Shown piece by piece: positions 42,028 to 51,890 of a DNA stretch of 64,000 bases (its first letter is position 1; each line of letters begins with the position of its first letter). This DNA is from Methyloceanibacter stevinii (GTDB lineage Bacteria; Pseudomonadota; Alphaproteobacteria; Rhizobiales; Methyloligellaceae): assembly GCF_001723355.1 (NCBI RefSeq), contig NZ_LPWE01000003.1, positions 104,282-168,281 of the forward strand, read 5' to 3'. Under the pieces are notes generated by a model. It saw only the letters and a program-made list of their open reading frames with translations, ran no database searches and was not told the origin of the DNA. A program made the translations under genes and the position numbers.

Positions 42028-42477
42028 CTAGGCCGCGCCGGTGCGCGCTTTCTCCGCGTCGGTGCGAATGCGCGTCACCATGGCCATGAGCCCGTTGGAG
42101 CGTTGCGGGGTGAGGTGCTCGTTGAGGTGAAGTTCGCCCAGGGTCTTCACGGCGTCGATGTCGAGAATATCGCTGGCGGTCTTGCCGGAATAGACGGCGA
42201 AAAGGATCGCGACCAGCCCGCGGACGATGTGCGCATCGCTGTCGCCAATGAAGGTGAGGCGCGGTACGCCGTCGGGATGGACCGTCGTGGAAAGCCAGAC
42301 CTGGCTGACGCAGCCCTGGACCTTGGTGTCGGCGTTGCGAAGCTCGTCCGGCAGCGGTTCGAGTTTCTTGCCGAGTTCGATGACGTAGCGGTAGCGGTCC
42401 TCCCAGTCATCGAGTAGTTCGAAGTCGGCGAGGATCTCCTCGAACGAGGGGCGGTCTGTGGTTGTTGCGGTATCCAT
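42028..42477 (-). CDS. sufE: SufE family Fe-S cluster assembly protein
   Basis: The 149-residue protein has the SufE fold: FEEILADFELLDDWEDRYRY at the N-terminus and the sulfur-accepting cysteine in VQGCVSQVWL near residue 55. SufE takes persulfide from the cysteine desulfurase SufS and stimulates it. The suf operon is not nearby; an isolated sufE is common in alphaproteobacteria. It converges with the DUF6456 gene, 9 bp apart. Confidence 0.88.
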   Translation of the reverse strand: MDTATTTDRPSFEEILADFELLDDWEDRYRYVIELGKKLEPLPDELRNADTKVQGCVSQVWLSTTVHPDGVPRLTFIGDSDAHIVRGLVAILFAVYSGKTASDILDIDAVKTLGELHLNEHLTPQRSNGLMAMVTRIRTDAEKARTGAA

Positions 42478-42661
42478 AGCCCGATTATAGGTCCGCTCGC
42501 CGCCCGCTGCGAGAGCTTAGGCCAAGGAGCGGCAAAGGAACGCGCAAGGGACGGTCCCGAGGGGAGAGACCGGCCGCTTGCGCGTCTGGTGGCAGGCGGG
42601 GGGCTGCCGGGGAAACTTTGGTGCTTCCGGATAACCTTCGTTGTGGCAACGAGCCGGACGG

Positions 42662-43105
42662 CTAGACGTTCGGGCCGCTCCACTCCGTCTTAAGGTCTTC
42701 CGGGCTCAGCGTGTTCTGCGACCCGCTGTCTATCCAGGGTGTCGGCTCGATCGGCACGGCCGACGGCACCGGCATCACAGAGTTGTCGACGGGTGCTTGG
42801 TGCGCCGACGGCCGATTTGCAGCGGCCTGTTGGCTGTTATCCGGATATCGCGCCGGCGCGAAGGTGCCCGTCTGATCGTTGACGAGGCTCTGAACCATGT
42901 GGGCGCCATACTGCGCCTTCTGCACGAGCACATTGATCGCGAACTGGCCCGAGTCGCAGGTTTCGGGGTTGCGCACGCAGAAACTGCGAATGTCGGCCAC
43001 AGCCGTCTGCGCCATGCCGTAAATCTTCTTTTGTTGCTCCCCGTCCGTCGGAATCAGGAGGATGAGCACCACCAGCCAAAAGGCCGATCTAATCAGGAAC
43101 ATCAT
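42662..43105 (-). CDS. DUF5330 protein with N-terminal membrane anchor
   Basis: The 147-residue protein has an N-terminal hydrophobic anchor (residues 3-18), a conserved region YGMAQTAVADIRSFCVRNPE with CDSGQ that probably forms a disulfide, and a Pro/Ala-rich C-terminal half. This matches the small DUF5330 family of Rhizobiales, function unknown. GAGGG lies seven bases before ATG 43105. Probably periplasmic. Confidence 0.7.
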   Translation of the reverse strand: MMFLIRSAFWLVVLILLIPTDGEQQKKIYGMAQTAVADIRSFCVRNPETCDSGQFAINVLVQKAQYGAHMVQSLVNDQTGTFAPARYPDNSQQAAANRPSAHQAPVDNSVMPVPSAVPIEPTPWIDSGSQNTLSPEDLKTEWSGPNV

Positions 43106-43488
43106 TTGTCTGCCCTCTCTGTCGATGGCGGCCCCGTTTTTTTTGCCGCTCTGTGCTCCGCGATTTTTCGCAGATGAGGGAACTATACGCGCAAGAAAAT
43201 AACGTCCTTTCCTGAAACCCTGTAAATTTTTACTCGAACTCTCAACCTCCTCTATCGGGTTTTGCGAGGCCGGTAAGTAAACGCACTGTTTATCTCTGTA
43301 AATGCATTTGAAAGAAACTTGACTAAAGTTTTAATCGAATCGGCTGGAAGTTTGGCGCGCCACACAGGGCGAAGTGCCATCGGGGCGGCGGTAAGTGTCG
43401 CGGCCTTATGCTTTCTTTAAGTGAGGCTCGGGAATAATGCGCTGCTAACTGAGGATTCTAGGACGCAGCGGTCCCGTGCCGCTCCGAG
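43106..43488. other. AT-rich divergent intergenic region
   Basis: This 383-bp gap between DUF5330 and the histidine kinase is markedly AT-richer than the genes around it and should hold both promoters. I see no coding frame, and no hairpin with a T-run. Confidence 0.4.
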
Positions 43489-45267
43489 TTGCGAGTGTTG
43501 AGTCGAGAGAGTATCCGCGGCCTGTCAGCCTATTTCCGGTCGCTTGTCCACGAGTCGGCGCGTGGCGACGCGCTGACCTTGGCGCGGCACCAGACCTTTA
43601 TTGCCTCGCGGCTCCTGGGCGGCGCCTTGGCGCTTTGCGTCTTCCCCATCTATCTGGTTGTCGGGGGCAAGCCCTCTTTGTTGAGCGCCTTCGCCTTCCT
43701 CTGGCTGATGTCGCCGATCGCGATTGCGATCTATCTGTCGCGGACTGGCCGGTTTGCCGTGGCCCATCGGATCTCTGCGGTCAATTTTGCCGGCCTCGTC
43801 ACCTATTGTGCCTGGTTGACCGGCGGTCTCGCCTCGGCGCTGTTGCCGTGGCTCGTCGCCGTACCGCTCGAGGCGGGTCTCAGCACTGACAGGCGCAGCG
43901 TTGCGTGGGCCGTCGGCGCCGCCGGCACGGGACTTGTCGCGCTCGCGATGCTGGGTGCCGGAGGTATCGACCCGACGCCGTTCACCCTGCCGATCCCGCC
44001 TGCAGCCTTTGCCTTTATCGGCGCCTTGAGCGCGATGGCCTATGCGGCAGGTCTGGTCGTGACGCTTCAGCTCGTTCACCGGCAATCCGAATACGCCATT
44101 GAAGCCAGCGAGGAGCGTTACCGTCTGCTCGCCGAGAACGTGAACGACATGATCACGCTGCATGACCACCGCGGACGTGTGGTGTTCGCGTCGCAAGCCG
44201 CGCGGCAGCTTCTCGGGGCCACGGCGCCCGCCGTGCTCGGCGACGGCCTCTTCGAACATGTCCATGTCGGCGACCGCCCGGCCTTTCTCTCGGCGCTCAA
44301 CCGATGCCGTGTGAACAATGAACCGATATCGGTCGAATTCCGCCTGCGCCGGGGCGGCTCGAGCGACAATGCCTATTACGCCTGGGTCGAGATGCGCTGC
44401 CGGCCGATGCCGCAGGCAGACGGCTTCGACCAGTCCGCCGTCGTTGCCGTTACGCGCGACATCTCCCAACATAAGGAATACGAGGCGAATCTCCTGCGCG
44501 CGCGCGGCGAGGCGGAAAGCGCCAGCCGTGCGAAGAGCCAGTTCCTCGCCAGTATGAGCCATGAGCTGCGGACGCCGCTCAACGCCATTATCGGTTTCTC
44601 CGAGATTTTGGAGCGGGAGCTATTCGGCAAGCTGGGTGAGAAGCGCTATCGCGATTACGCGGGCCTGATCCATGAAAGTGGCGAGCACCTGCTGGGTGTG
44701 GTCAACGGCATCCTCGACATGTCGAAGATCGAAGCGGGCAAGTTCTCCATCGTGCGGGAGCCCTTCTGCGTGGGCGACTTGGTGAAGTCGTGCTGCGATG
44801 TCCTGCGCCATACCGCCGAGACCAAGGGGCTGACGCTTACGACTCAGGTCGCGGACGGCTTGCCGGAACTTGCGGCGGACAAGCGCGCCTGCAAGCAAAT
44901 GCTGCTCAACGTGATCTCGAATGCCGTCAAGTTCACCGAGAAAGGCGGTTGGGTCAGAGTTGCCGCCTCCGCCGAGGACGGGAACATGGTGTTTGCCGTG
45001 TCCGACAACGGCATCGGTATCGCCGAGAAGGACTTGCCGCGCCTTGGCAATCCATTCGTCCAGGCCGCGAGCTCTTATGACCGCAGCTACGAGGGCGCGG
45101 GCCTTGGCCTGTCCGTCGTGCGGGGGCTCGCGCAGCTCCATGGGGGATCGCTGGACCTCGAAAGTACGCTGGGGCAGGGCACGACCGTGCGTATCGTTCT
45201 ACCCCTCGAAGTCGAGGCAGAACCTCCGGCCAACGAGGAGCACGGGGCTTCTGTGGCGGCTGCCTAG
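43489..45267 (+). CDS. PAS sensor histidine kinase, DivJ/PleC-like
   Basis: The 592-residue protein has about six N-terminal membrane segments (45-200), a PAS domain (about 205-330, ERYRLLAENVNDMITLHD), a HisKA domain with phosphoacceptor SMSHELRTPLNAIIGF near 365, and an HATPase with N-box NVISNAVKFTEKGG and G-boxes DNGIGI and GAGLGLSVV. This layout, and the kinase-core resemblance, are those of the DivJ/PleC kinases that control DivK in the alphaproteobacterial cell cycle; which one is uncertain. The start is TTG 43489 or GTG 43495, neither with a clear ribosome binding site. Two cell-envelope-related small genes follow. Confidence 0.82.
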   Translation: MRVLSRESIRGLSAYFRSLVHESARGDALTLARHQTFIASRLLGGALALCVFPIYLVVGGKPSLLSAFAFLWLMSPIAIAIYLSRTGRFAVAHRISAVNFAGLVTYCAWLTGGLASALLPWLVAVPLEAGLSTDRRSVAWAVGAAGTGLVALAMLGAGGIDPTPFTLPIPPAAFAFIGALSAMAYAAGLVVTLQLVHRQSEYAIEASEERYRLLAENVNDMITLHDHRGRVVFASQAARQLLGATAPAVLGDGLFEHVHVGDRPAFLSALNRCRVNNEPISVEFRLRRGGSSDNAYYAWVEMRCRPMPQADGFDQSAVVAVTRDISQHKEYEANLLRARGEAESASRAKSQFLASMSHELRTPLNAIIGFSEILERELFGKLGEKRYRDYAGLIHESGEHLLGVVNGILDMSKIEAGKFSIVREPFCVGDLVKSCCDVLRHTAETKGLTLTTQVADGLPELAADKRACKQMLLNVISNAVKFTEKGGWVRVAASAEDGNMVFAVSDNGIGIAEKDLPRLGNPFVQAASSYDRSYEGAGLGLSVVRGLAQLHGGSLDLESTLGQGTTVRIVLPLEVEAEPPANEEHGASVAAA

Positions 45268-45384
45268 GCGCGGACGGGCGTTTAGTAACTCTTTAGCTTC
45301 CAGCGCCAAGATGCGTTAGGGGAGGGGCGTGATGTCCTTCTCGATTCGAGTGGGCGAGACCTCAACAATCGATTTGTGGGAATA

Positions 45385-46134
45385 ATGGGCGTAGTCACAG
45401 CGCGGCTTTTGTTTTTGGCCTTTTTGGGCATGACCGCGACGATCATTTACAACGCGCTCTACCTGCAGGAGCACGCGCCGCATGGCATGGCCGATGCGAT
45501 GTCCGCGGGCTCCGGCACCACCCGTGTGATCGGCGTCGAGCCGCCGAGTGCGCGCGTGAGTGCCGACAGCACAGCCAGCACTTATGAGAAGACGGCGGAG
45601 TCCGGTGGGGCCGTGGCACCGGTCGTGACCGACCTGCCGTCGCAGCCACCCGGAGACGGGGAATCGCTGCTGGTCGTGCGGGCTATCCAGCGGGAGCTTT
45701 CGTTGCGCGGCTACGACGTGGGAACCGTCGATGGCCAACTGTCGGACAAGACGCGCAAGGCCATCTCCGCGTTTCAGATGCGCGAAGGGCTTGCCATCAC
45801 TGGTCTTCCGAGCGACGACGTGCTGCGCCAGATTCTTCTCGGCGACACGATCGCCAATTCCGATGCGACCGGCTCGGTACCGCCGGCCGACAGCATTGCC
45901 GCGCAATCGGCCGGCGACAGCACGGTCTTGCGCGTGCAGCAGGTGCTTGCCGAACTCGGTTACGCACCGGGGGCCATTGACGGCCAATGGGGCGAAAACA
46001 CCGCCGATGCCGTCAGTGCGTTTCAGCAGGACCGCAATATGGCCGTCACCGGCTCGATCACGCCGGAACTTCTTGCCGAGCTTCAGCGCGTGACAGGACG
46101 CGACTTCACCAGAACGGCGGCTAGTAACCGTTAG
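45385..46134 (+). CDS. Membrane-anchored peptidoglycan-binding protein with two PG_binding_1 domains
   Basis: The 249-residue protein has an N-terminal membrane anchor (residues about 5-25) and two PG_binding_1 repeats: IQRELSLRGYDVGTVDGQLS (about 100-160) and VQQVLAELGYAPGAIDGQWG (about 185-240). Such domains bind peptidoglycan in the periplasm. No catalytic domain is attached. It follows the sensor kinase by 117 bp and may be cotranscribed with it and with DUF1491, an order seen in other Rhizobiales. Confidence 0.82.
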   Translation: MGVVTARLLFLAFLGMTATIIYNALYLQEHAPHGMADAMSAGSGTTRVIGVEPPSARVSADSTASTYEKTAESGGAVAPVVTDLPSQPPGDGESLLVVRAIQRELSLRGYDVGTVDGQLSDKTRKAISAFQMREGLAITGLPSDDVLRQILLGDTIANSDATGSVPPADSIAAQSAGDSTVLRVQQVLAELGYAPGAIDGQWGENTADAVSAFQQDRNMAVTGSITPELLAELQRVTGRDFTRTAASNR

Positions 46135-46176
46135 CCCGCTCACCGTACCCTCGACCCGATTAAAGAAGGCCGTCTC

Positions 46177-46524
46177 ATGCGTTTGAAGAGCGGGATCTGG
46201 GTCAGCGCCTACTTGCGCAGATGCGCCGTTGAGAATGTTCCGGCGGTCGTGGTCAAGCGCGGCCACGAGGAAGCGGGTGCGATCTTCATCGAAGTCGACA
46301 GGCTGGACGGTACGCTCAATCTCTACGGGCCGGCGCCGGCTGGACTGTCCGCGACCGATGCCGAGCGCTTCTGGGTGGCGTGTCTCGGAGGCGACGCCGC
46401 GGATGCGCCGACCGTCGCCGCATATCTCGACCGGCAGGAGGAGTTCGACCCCGACCTTTGGGTGATCGCGGTCGAGGACAAAGAGGGGCGGCACTTCCTC
46501 GGCGACGCGTTGATTGCGGCCTGA
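46177..46524 (+). CDS. DUF1491 family protein
   Basis: The 115-residue protein matches DUF1491: RLKSGIWVSAYLRRC at the N-terminus, VVVKRGHEEAGAIFIEVDRL, and the C-terminal EDKEGRHFLGDALI. The family is small, cytoplasmic and of unknown function, and is conserved downstream of peptidoglycan-binding and kinase genes in alphaproteobacteria. Confidence 0.82.
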   Translation: MRLKSGIWVSAYLRRCAVENVPAVVVKRGHEEAGAIFIEVDRLDGTLNLYGPAPAGLSATDAERFWVACLGGDAADAPTVAAYLDRQEEFDPDLWVIAVEDKEGRHFLGDALIAA

Positions 46525-46639
46525 GCGGCCCGGGTCCATTAGGGGTTCGTTAACCTTAACGGGGTCCTAATCCAGGAAAGGCGCGTTGCGCGCCCGTTTT
46601 GTTTGCGCATCGCGTGAGGCAAGCCGTGGAGACCTTAAG

Positions 46640-46831
46640 ATGGCGACCATATTGGAATTCCGCGTGACGGAGCACGACGGCGCCCGAAAGGAAGTGCCGG
46701 CCGAAGGGGCGCTCGGTGAGATCATCATCTTTCCGGGTGTGCGTATCGAGCGCCATGGCGCTCACGAACAGACACTGTCTACCGCCGCTGGAGAACATCC
46801 GGCGCAGGCCCGGACAAAGTCACAGGCCTGA
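46640..46831 (+). CDS. Small conserved hypothetical protein
   Basis: A 63-residue protein starting MATILEFRVTEHDG with a central EIIIFPGVRIERH. GGAG lies about eight bases before ATG 46640. Short proteins with an FFPGVR-like motif are common in Rhizobiales, which supports this being real; function unknown. Its 3' end overlaps the converging DUF1254 gene by 12 bp. Confidence 0.6.
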   Translation: MATILEFRVTEHDGARKEVPAEGALGEIIIFPGVRIERHGAHEQTLSTAAGEHPAQARTKSQA

Positions 46832-47434
46832 AGGCGCCGGTGTGGGTAGGGGCGTCGCCTCTGCGGGGGGTGCCGCCGTGGCCCGCTGCTGTCCGCAATA
46901 GGCGGCTTCGAGCGCGCGCTGGGCTTCGAAGCTGCGGCTTGGACCGGCCAGGGGTGCGCGGATCAAGGCAATGCCCTTGCTCGCGGGTGAATTGACCACC
47001 AACAGATTCTCGAGGGCTTCGGGAGAGTCGCCCGTCGCGTCCGCGACGGACTGATCCCCGGTCGTGACGACGAGGTCCACGTTGCCCCGCTTCATGTCGG
47101 CACCGACCACCGTATAGAAATTCTCGCCAATCGGCGTGTAGAAGGCGATGAGCCACAGCTCGTCAGGAATATTCGCGCGCAGGTGCACGGGGCCGTCGGA
47201 AAGATCGAAGAGGCACATGGCATAGCGCACGTCCGGCGCCATGTTGGGCATGACCTGTTGTCCAGGCTTCAGCGGCGGAAGCTGAATGATGGTGTTGGTG
47301 GGACCGAGAGCCGCAAGCCGGGCATGGGCGTCGCGCGGCGCGAGCATGGGCAGCGTCAGCACCGCGACCACGTGAATGAGGCCGGCGAGCACGACGGCCA
47401 AGGCGATATACAGTCCCGGCAGTCTTACTCGCAT
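46820..47434 (-). CDS. DUF1254-type exported protein
   Basis: The 204-residue protein has an N-terminal anchor (about 8-30) and a DUF1254-like domain: DVRYAMCLFDLSDGPVHLRA, ELWLIAFYTPIGENFYTV and a C-terminal AYCG. DUF1254 and DUF1214 halves are usually one protein; here, as in other Rhizobiales, they are two small adjacent genes. Its ATG overlaps the end of the DUF1214 gene by 10 bp, so they are coupled. Function unknown; extracytoplasmic location predicted. Confidence 0.75.
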   Translation of the reverse strand: MRVRLPGLYIALAVVLAGLIHVVAVLTLPMLAPRDAHARLAALGPTNTIIQLPPLKPGQQVMPNMAPDVRYAMCLFDLSDGPVHLRANIPDELWLIAFYTPIGENFYTVVGADMKRGNVDLVVTTGDQSVADATGDSPEALENLLVVNSPASKGIALIRAPLAGPSRSFEAQRALEAAYCGQQRATAAPPAEATPLPTPAPSGL

Positions 47435-48014
47435 CGCACACGCTCGATCGTTGGAAGGCTCTCATCGGGGATCTGCCCGATGCCGTTGGCGTCCGTTTCG
47501 CGGGGGCCGTAGACGCGCAGCAGGAGTTTGAGGTCTCTGTACGGATCGGTCCCGCTCGGCAGCCAGTTGCCGGGGCGCGCGCTCTTCGAAAGATAAATTT
47601 CGTAGCTCCCGTCCGACCGGCGGATCGCTTCTTCGCTGTTGAAGCTGTAGCGGTTGGACGGGTTGGGGATGATGGACCCTTGCGAGTCGTAAAGCGCAAG
47701 CGACCACCAGCGGGCCTCAAAGGACCGCCCGAGATACGGTACTCGCATTGGGGACTTAGGTGGCTGCCACCCGAGTCCGTGCCGGCCATGAAATACCGGG
47801 CTGCCGTCGACGTCAGCGGTAGGCGGCCGCTCCGGGCGAGATGGGCACGCGTGTATGGATCCGCGCTAGGATTTCCCTCGCTGAGCCAACTCGTCCACGG
47901 TCCCACGCGCGTGGTGGTGAGCATGGAACCACGCTCGATCATGTACCAGGCCGATCCGATGCCTAGGAGTAGCGCGACGGCAAAAGCGCCGATGAAGTAG
48001 CCCAGCGCACGCAT
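47425..48014 (-). CDS. DUF1214 protein, frameshifted
   Basis: A missing base near 47726 splits a protein of about 196 residues. The N-terminal part has an anchor (YFIGAFAVALLLGIGSAW), then GPWTSW and DPYTRAHLARSGRLPL. The restored frame gives SFEARWWSLALYDSQGSII, NPSNRYSF and LLLRVYGPRETD, classic DUF1214. ATG 48014 best fits family length; GTG 48092 and ATG 48074 are possible. It precedes and overlaps the DUF1254 gene. Confidence 0.75.
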
Positions 48015-48131
48015 GGACGTGCCGCCTTCGTCGCGCCAAAGGCTGTTATGCGTCGGCGCTCCGGAAAGCGGCATGTCGGGGAGTGCTGTCACGCGAGCAT
48101 CGTCTTTCGATCTAGGCGCAACGCGGGCGAC

Positions 48132-50459
48132 TTACTGACGGTCGGTGCTGGCTGTGCGCGCCGCCCGCTCCGCATTACGATTAGAGGCGGCCTGCGGGAC
48201 GCCCGTACCCTCGGCCGACGCCACGTTCGATTTCGGATTGTTGCCGACGGGCTGGGTCGCCCGGCTCTGGCGATCGGCACTGTTCGGCGACACGGCGGGA
48301 GCCTTTTGCAGAAGCGTCGCGATATTGCCGAGAACCTGGCGTGTCGCTTTGGACATGTCCTTGGATGTGTCGACCGGCGGCGGCACCGGCAGGTCGGCGG
48401 AGGTGTTCTGCGACATGACCGCGGCAATCCGCTGGCGCTCGGCGATCTGCCGCGGATGCGGCGTGACGCCCGGGGCCGTGGGAATGTTGTCGCCGTCATA
48501 GGCGGCGTCCATGAACGTCTTCCAGGTCTGGGCAGGGAAGCTGCCGCCCGTCACGCGGCCCATGGGCGAGAAGTTGTCGTTGCCGTACCAAACGCCGGTG
48601 ACGTATTTGCCGGTGAAACCCATGAACCACGCATCGCGATAGTTGGAACTCGTTCCGGTCTTGCCGGCTGCATTGGTGTAGTCGAGCCGTGCGCGGCGGC
48701 CGGTTCCGGCATCGACGACGGTCTGCAGCATGTTGTTGAGCGTTGCGACCGCCTCAGGCTTGAAGATCTGGGTCGGCTTCGGATCGTCCCGGTCATGATT
48801 GTAAAGAAGCTGACCGCCGATCGTGCTGATTTCCTCGATGCCGTAGGGTCGGATGGACAGGCCGCCCGATGCGAAGACACCCCAGGCGCCCACATGCTCA
48901 AGCGGCGTCATGCCGTTGTCGCCGAGCGCCATCGAGCAGGTCTTCTTCAAATGCTTGACGCCCATCTTGCTCAGGTCATCCAGCACCGTCTGGCGGTCCA
49001 CTTCCAGCGAGAGCTTCACGGCCACCGTGTTGATCGACTTCGCGAGCGCCGTCCGCAAGGTCATGGCGCCACGATAACCGCCGGAATAGTTCTTGGGCGA
49101 CCAGCGACCGCAGCTCACATAGCCGTCGACCACCCTTTCTGTTGGGCGTGTAGCGAGATGCTCGATCGCGCTCAAGTAGACGTAGGGTTTGAACGAGGAG
49201 CCCGGCTGCCGATAGGCATGTGCCGCGCGGTTGAATTGGCTGACGCCATAGTCCTTGCCGCCGACCATGGCGCGCACGGCGCCGTTGGTCTCCATGGAGA
49301 CGAGGGCCGCCGGCGTTGAGTTCCGGGAGCGGCCGAATTTCGAGATCGTGTCTTCGACGGCTGACTCGGCTGTTTTCTGCAGCCCCAGGTCAACCGTCGT
49401 ACGGGCCACGACGATGCGGTTGGGCCGCCCGCCCATGATGCGCTGGACCTCCTCGAAGGCCCAGTCGAGGAAGTAGTCCGGCGTGTTCGAGTCGCCGCGC
49501 TCGACGATGCGTGCCGGGTTCAGCCGGGCGCCGTAGACCTGCCCCTCGCTGAGATAGCCGGCTTCGACCATGTTGCTCAGCACTTCGTTGGCGCGTGCGC
49601 GCGAGGCGGCGAGATTGACATGGGGCGCGTAGCGGGTGGGCGCCTTGAACATGCCCGCGAGCATGGCCGACTCCGCCAAGGTGACGTCGCGGATCGACTT
49701 GTTGAAGTAGTACTGCGCCGCGGCCTCGACGCCATAGGAGCCGCCGCCGAGATAGGCGCGGTCGAAATAGAGCTTGAGGAGTTCCGGCTTGGTGTAGTGG
49801 TTTTCGAGATAGATGGCGATGAACGCCTCTTTGATCTTTCTCGTGATGGCGCGCTCGGGCGACAGAAACATGTTCTTGGCGAGCTGCTGTGTGAGCGAAC
49901 TACCACCCTGCACGACCGTGTCGGCGCGGGCGTTTTGGATCAGGGCACGTGAGGTGCCCATGATGTCGATGCCGAAATGATCGAAGAAGCGCCGGTCCTC
50001 GGTGGCGAGGGTCGCCTTGATCATGTGATCGGGAATTTCCTCGAGCGGCACGGAGTCGTCGCGCAGGAGGCCGCGCTTGCCGATCTCGTTGCCGTAGCGG
50101 TCGAGGAAGGTGACGCTGAACTCGTCCGACAGGTTGATCTTGCCCTGGGCGATCTCGAACGAGGGTAGCGCGAAGGCAAGGACCACGAGCAGGCCGGCCA
50201 CGCTCAGCGTGAGGCCATCGCAAACCAACTCGTTGCAGGCCCGCCAGAATCCCTTGACCTCGAAACGGCCGAAGAAGGACGAGTAGGCGCCCCACCAATC
50301 GCGGAAGCCGGTCAGCGCGGAATAAAGGCCCGAATCGATCCACGAATCGATCTTCAGCCAATCAATCAGCTTGCCGCGATTATTGCCCTGGATATCCCGC
50401 AACGACTTTGGACCTCTTGAGAGAGTGCGTTCCGCCCGCACAAAAGCTGGCCGCCCCAA
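48132..50459 (-). CDS. Penicillin-binding protein 1A-type bifunctional transglycosylase/transpeptidase
   Basis: The protein of up to 775 residues has an N-terminal cytoplasmic region and one membrane helix (about 80-100), a GT51 domain with EDRRFFDHFGID near 153 and GGSSLTQQLAKNM near 185, and a transpeptidase domain with SSFKP near 435, SIN near 485 and KTGTSS near 620. It polymerises and cross-links peptidoglycan in the periplasm. The C-terminal 130 residues are low-complexity. The start is uncertain: TTG 50459 is the furthest, and later starts near 50400 would shorten only the cytoplasmic tail. Confidence 0.9.
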   Translation of the reverse strand: MGRPAFVRAERTLSRGPKSLRDIQGNNRGKLIDWLKIDSWIDSGLYSALTGFRDWWGAYSSFFGRFEVKGFWRACNELVCDGLTLSVAGLLVVLAFALPSFEIAQGKINLSDEFSVTFLDRYGNEIGKRGLLRDDSVPLEEIPDHMIKATLATEDRRFFDHFGIDIMGTSRALIQNARADTVVQGGSSLTQQLAKNMFLSPERAITRKIKEAFIAIYLENHYTKPELLKLYFDRAYLGGGSYGVEAAAQYYFNKSIRDVTLAESAMLAGMFKAPTRYAPHVNLAASRARANEVLSNMVEAGYLSEGQVYGARLNPARIVERGDSNTPDYFLDWAFEEVQRIMGGRPNRIVVARTTVDLGLQKTAESAVEDTISKFGRSRNSTPAALVSMETNGAVRAMVGGKDYGVSQFNRAAHAYRQPGSSFKPYVYLSAIEHLATRPTERVVDGYVSCGRWSPKNYSGGYRGAMTLRTALAKSINTVAVKLSLEVDRQTVLDDLSKMGVKHLKKTCSMALGDNGMTPLEHVGAWGVFASGGLSIRPYGIEEISTIGGQLLYNHDRDDPKPTQIFKPEAVATLNNMLQTVVDAGTGRRARLDYTNAAGKTGTSSNYRDAWFMGFTGKYVTGVWYGNDNFSPMGRVTGGSFPAQTWKTFMDAAYDGDNIPTAPGVTPHPRQIAERQRIAAVMSQNTSADLPVPPPVDTSKDMSKATRQVLGNIATLLQKAPAVSPNSADRQSRATQPVGNNPKSNVASAEGTGVPQAASNRNAERAARTASTDRQ

Positions 50460-50588
50460 GGGAGACGACCCGAATTCTTAAGTATACACCGAATACGGCC
50501 ATTTATAGAGGTTTGGCGGGGTGTACGGCAGAAAATCCCGCGCGGCGTGCTCTGGGCCCGGCGCCGACGCCTCACGGCTTGCCCAAGC

Positions 50589-50873
50589 TTATTCGAGCTC
50601 CGCGAAGCCCTTTGCCTCCATGCAATCCACGTAGTCGGATTCGGAGACTTTGCCCTTGAACAGAAGAATACGGGTTACCGAGGAAATCCCTTTGCGCTGC
50701 GCCTGCTCGAGGCAGACGGCCTTAGCCGCCTCGAACGCCGCTTTCTTGTCTTCGGCCTCGACGGCGGCGGTCGGCAGAAAGGATACGTCGGGGGCCGGAC
50801 CCTTGCGGCTGCAGGCGCCAAGCGCCAGCGCCAAGACGGCAGTGACCAATAATGCCCCGCAAAGCCTCGTCAC
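50589..50873 (-). CDS. Putative lipoprotein
   Basis: From GTG 50873 a 94-residue protein begins with a signal peptide ending in a lipobox, LALGAC, so it is probably lipidated on the cysteine near residue 20 and membrane-anchored. The mature part has a helix (AEDKKAAFEAAKAVCLEQAQ) and the tail DYVDCMEAKGF; two cysteines may pair. No family is recognised. A longer reading from 50948 would bury the signal peptide and is rejected. Confidence 0.6.
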   Translation of the reverse strand: MTRLCGALLVTAVLALALGACSRKGPAPDVSFLPTAAVEAEDKKAAFEAAKAVCLEQAQRKGISSVTRILLFKGKVSESDYVDCMEAKGFAELE

Positions 50874-51403
50874 GATCCTACATTCCCTCTTCGGCGTTCC
50901 GCACGGGACACGCCGCACGCCTAACGCAACCACGAACCTGCCGGCCACGTTGCCCGAACGACCCCGCCGGCGGCAAGTCTCTCAAAGCCCGCAGCCTTAA
51001 TGCCGGTGCGGCTGGAGAGCCGCCCTTTTGGCGTGAGCCCACAGCAATCTAGTGTCAGGCGAGTCCCCCGAGCGCCACCCTATCCACCAACATTTGCGGC
51101 AAAGAAAGGCGTTATCAAGGACATATGCGCGTCCCAATGCCTCAGGCGCGCGCGCCTGCCGGCTTCGCCCATCACAGTTGTGTGAGGCGCGCGGGCGAGA
51201 CCCGGGCAGTGCCGGGCGCTGGCGCGCGTGAGTGCGGGCGACCTTGAATCTCCCGGAAAGGCCGGAAAGAATGGCGTCACCGACTGCAGGTCTCTTCTAT
51301 CCGACGCAAGCCTCCTCCATCTGAGGGACAACGAACCATCCAAGACGAGACAGTCCTGCGCAGAAGAGACATCCAAAAGAACAATGGGTCACTGGGAGGG
51401 AGT
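50874..51403. other. Intergenic region, no gene seen
   Basis: This 530-bp stretch contains overlapping open frames on both strands but none with a good start, ribosome binding site or protein-like composition. GC-rich inverted segments occur around 51150-51240 without a T-run. It presumably holds the promoter of the exported protein at 51404. Confidence 0.35.
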
Positions 51404-51790
51404 GTGCCGGCCATGCAGAGCTTTGCCGTGAAGACGATTGGGGCGATCGCCGCGATAGGGCTGATGACGCTGGGAAGCCTGGCGTTCGCTCAAGACGATG
51501 CGTTCGATCTGTCCGTGCCGAAGCCGGAGGCCGGAGCGGGAGCCGATGAGTTCGCCGACCTCGAATGCGGCACCGAGATGATCAGCGGCAGCGGTCCGGG
51601 CTTCACGGCCGACCGCGACGAGGCCGAGACCGTGGCCATCGAGAATTGGATGGAGAAGGCTGCGAAGGTCTTCCCGGACACGGAGTTGGATTTCGATCTC
51701 GCCAAAGACTCCAATCTCAGCTGCGCCGTCCAGGGGCTCTATTCGAAGTGCTTCGCCGACGGCATTCCCTGCAAGTCCAAGGCGGAGTAG
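51404..51790 (+). CDS. Small exported protein with four cysteines
   Basis: The 125-128-residue protein has a signal peptide (cleavage expected after LAFA, about residue 29). The mature part is acidic, with cysteines in ECGTEM, LSCAVQGLY and KCFADGIPCKS that could form two disulfides, and the segment ETVAIENWMEKAAKVFPDT. It resembles small periplasmic proteins of Hyphomicrobiales; function unknown. GGGAGGG lies before GTG 51404 and ATG 51413; which is used is unclear. Confidence 0.6.
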   Translation: MPAMQSFAVKTIGAIAAIGLMTLGSLAFAQDDAFDLSVPKPEAGAGADEFADLECGTEMISGSGPGFTADRDEAETVAIENWMEKAAKVFPDTELDFDLAKDSNLSCAVQGLYSKCFADGIPCKSKAE

Positions 51791-51890
51791 GGCGCCCGCG
51801 CCGCACCCGCATAGCCAGTTCATGCAAGACGGACGCGGCTCGTCCCGCGTAGACCTCATCCGATGGAGGCGGCGCGACCTGGAGATGAGG

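Noticed and set aside
51080..51376. 98-codon minus-strand frame in the 50.9-51.4 kb gap
   Set aside because: No credible start signal, and its Arg/Ser/Pro-rich translation looks like random high-GC coding.
50874..51403. Possible RNase P or 6S RNA in a GC-rich non-coding stretch
   Set aside because: No conserved core of either RNA could be found by eye, and there is no T-run terminator.
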